Below are positions 63,819 through 64,000 of a DNA stretch of 64,000 bases, piece after piece. Origin of the DNA: Methanolinea sp. UBA277 (GTDB lineage: Archaea; Halobacteriota; Methanomicrobia; Methanomicrobiales; Methanospirillaceae). Within the stretch, counting starts at the first letter, position 1; every line of letters begins with the position of its first letter. The DNA lies in NCBI GenBank assembly GCA_002499905.1, contig DANP01000020.1, positions 1-64,000 of the forward strand. The letters are read 5' to 3'. The notes beneath the pieces were generated by a model. It did not search any database. It saw nothing but the letters and a program-made list of their open reading frames with translations, and was not told the DNA's origin. A program made the translations under genes and the position numbers.

Positions 63819-64000
63819 TCAAGGATTGCTTTCACTTCCTGGCCTGTCCATTTTACCTGAGAGGCCGGAATTTTCACAAATGTTCAGAAGAGTTTGACCT
63901 CTGTTCGTGAGAGTCCCCCTGCCACTCTCGTTTTCATCGATGATCGCCTTCTGGCCACGTTCATACCAGGTACATTCGTCACTCCGCCTGGCAGTTCGCG
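63819..64000 (-). CDS. Possible 3' end of a gene running off the window
   Basis: A frame open for 60 codons to the edge of the window, ending DRPGSESNP. It includes WYERGQKAIIDENESG and RGQTLLNICENSG, which look protein-like, but there is too little to name a family. Confidence 0.3.
   Translation of the reverse strand, partial: RTARRSDECTWYERGQKAIIDENESGRGTLTNRGQTLLNICENSGLSGKMDRPGSESNP

Noticed and set aside
1..64000. CRISPR array, rRNA, insertion sequence or prophage
   Set aside because: No regularly spaced direct repeats, rRNA-like stretches, transposase motifs or phage structural genes were seen.

Overview
The window reads as a chromosomal segment of a GC-rich euryarchaeon, most likely a methanogen of the order Methanomicrobiales. 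The domain call (Archaea) is firm. It rests on a geranylgeranylglyceryl phosphate synthase (ether-lipid synthesis), an archaeal-type threonyl-tRNA synthetase, archaeal type IV pilin and secretion genes, a tRNA-Leu with no encoded CCA, and TATA-box promoters about 25-35 bases upstream of short or absent leaders. The order is inferred from the overall gene set (PEGA and META surface proteins, an adenosine-specific kinase, many TPR proteins). No methanogenesis gene lies in the window.

Layout. 1-7850: repair glycosylase fragment, GNAT acetyltransferase, Fe-S protein, secreted 5'-nucleotidase, tRNA-Leu(UAA), secreted PEGA protein, ROK sugar kinase. 7951-16354: a tightly packed plus-strand information-processing cluster: asparagine-synthetase-like protein, gatCAB, DNA topoisomerase I, GGGP synthase and a TrmJ-like methyltransferase. 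16392-20562: envelope genes, including two copies of one secreted protein, one of them frameshifted. 20788-29537: dCTP deaminase, ThrRS, a TPR protein, a two-gene homospermidine pathway (homospermidine synthase and an ornithine/lysine-type decarboxylase), a broken DUF3795 gene and an M24 peptidase. 29766-33343: secreted proteins, MsrA, flavodoxin, adenosine-specific kinase. 33553-43413: a histidine kinase fused to an acetyltransferase, then a cation-chloride cotransporter followed 8 bases later by a Na,K-ATPase-type P-ATPase, then lysine 2,3-aminomutase, small proteins and proline dehydrogenase; this stretch suggests ion and osmotic homeostasis. 43415-46387: a DsrE remnant, tautomerase, malic enzyme and small proteins. 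46536-50325: a nuclease lipoprotein and a translationally coupled three-gene cassette (PCNA-binding small protein, 108-residue protein, divergent family B DNA polymerase). 50948-53872: an ECF transporter operon ending in a 44-residue Cys-rich gene. 54041-56820: a triple operator-like repeat, a heme-b-like membrane protein, a broken WrbA gene and small envelope genes. 57083-63790: a type IV pilus/secretion operon (TPR protein, ATPase, membrane platform, two pilin-like proteins).

The most interesting items are the polymerase cassette at 47502-50325, whose polymerase has lost recognisable proofreading residues while its partner carries a terminal PCNA-binding motif; the cotransporter/Na,K-type ATPase pair; the kinase-acetyltransferase fusion; and the fact that all six frameshifts I could place are single-base losses in G or C runs or doublets, confined to four dispensable-looking genes.
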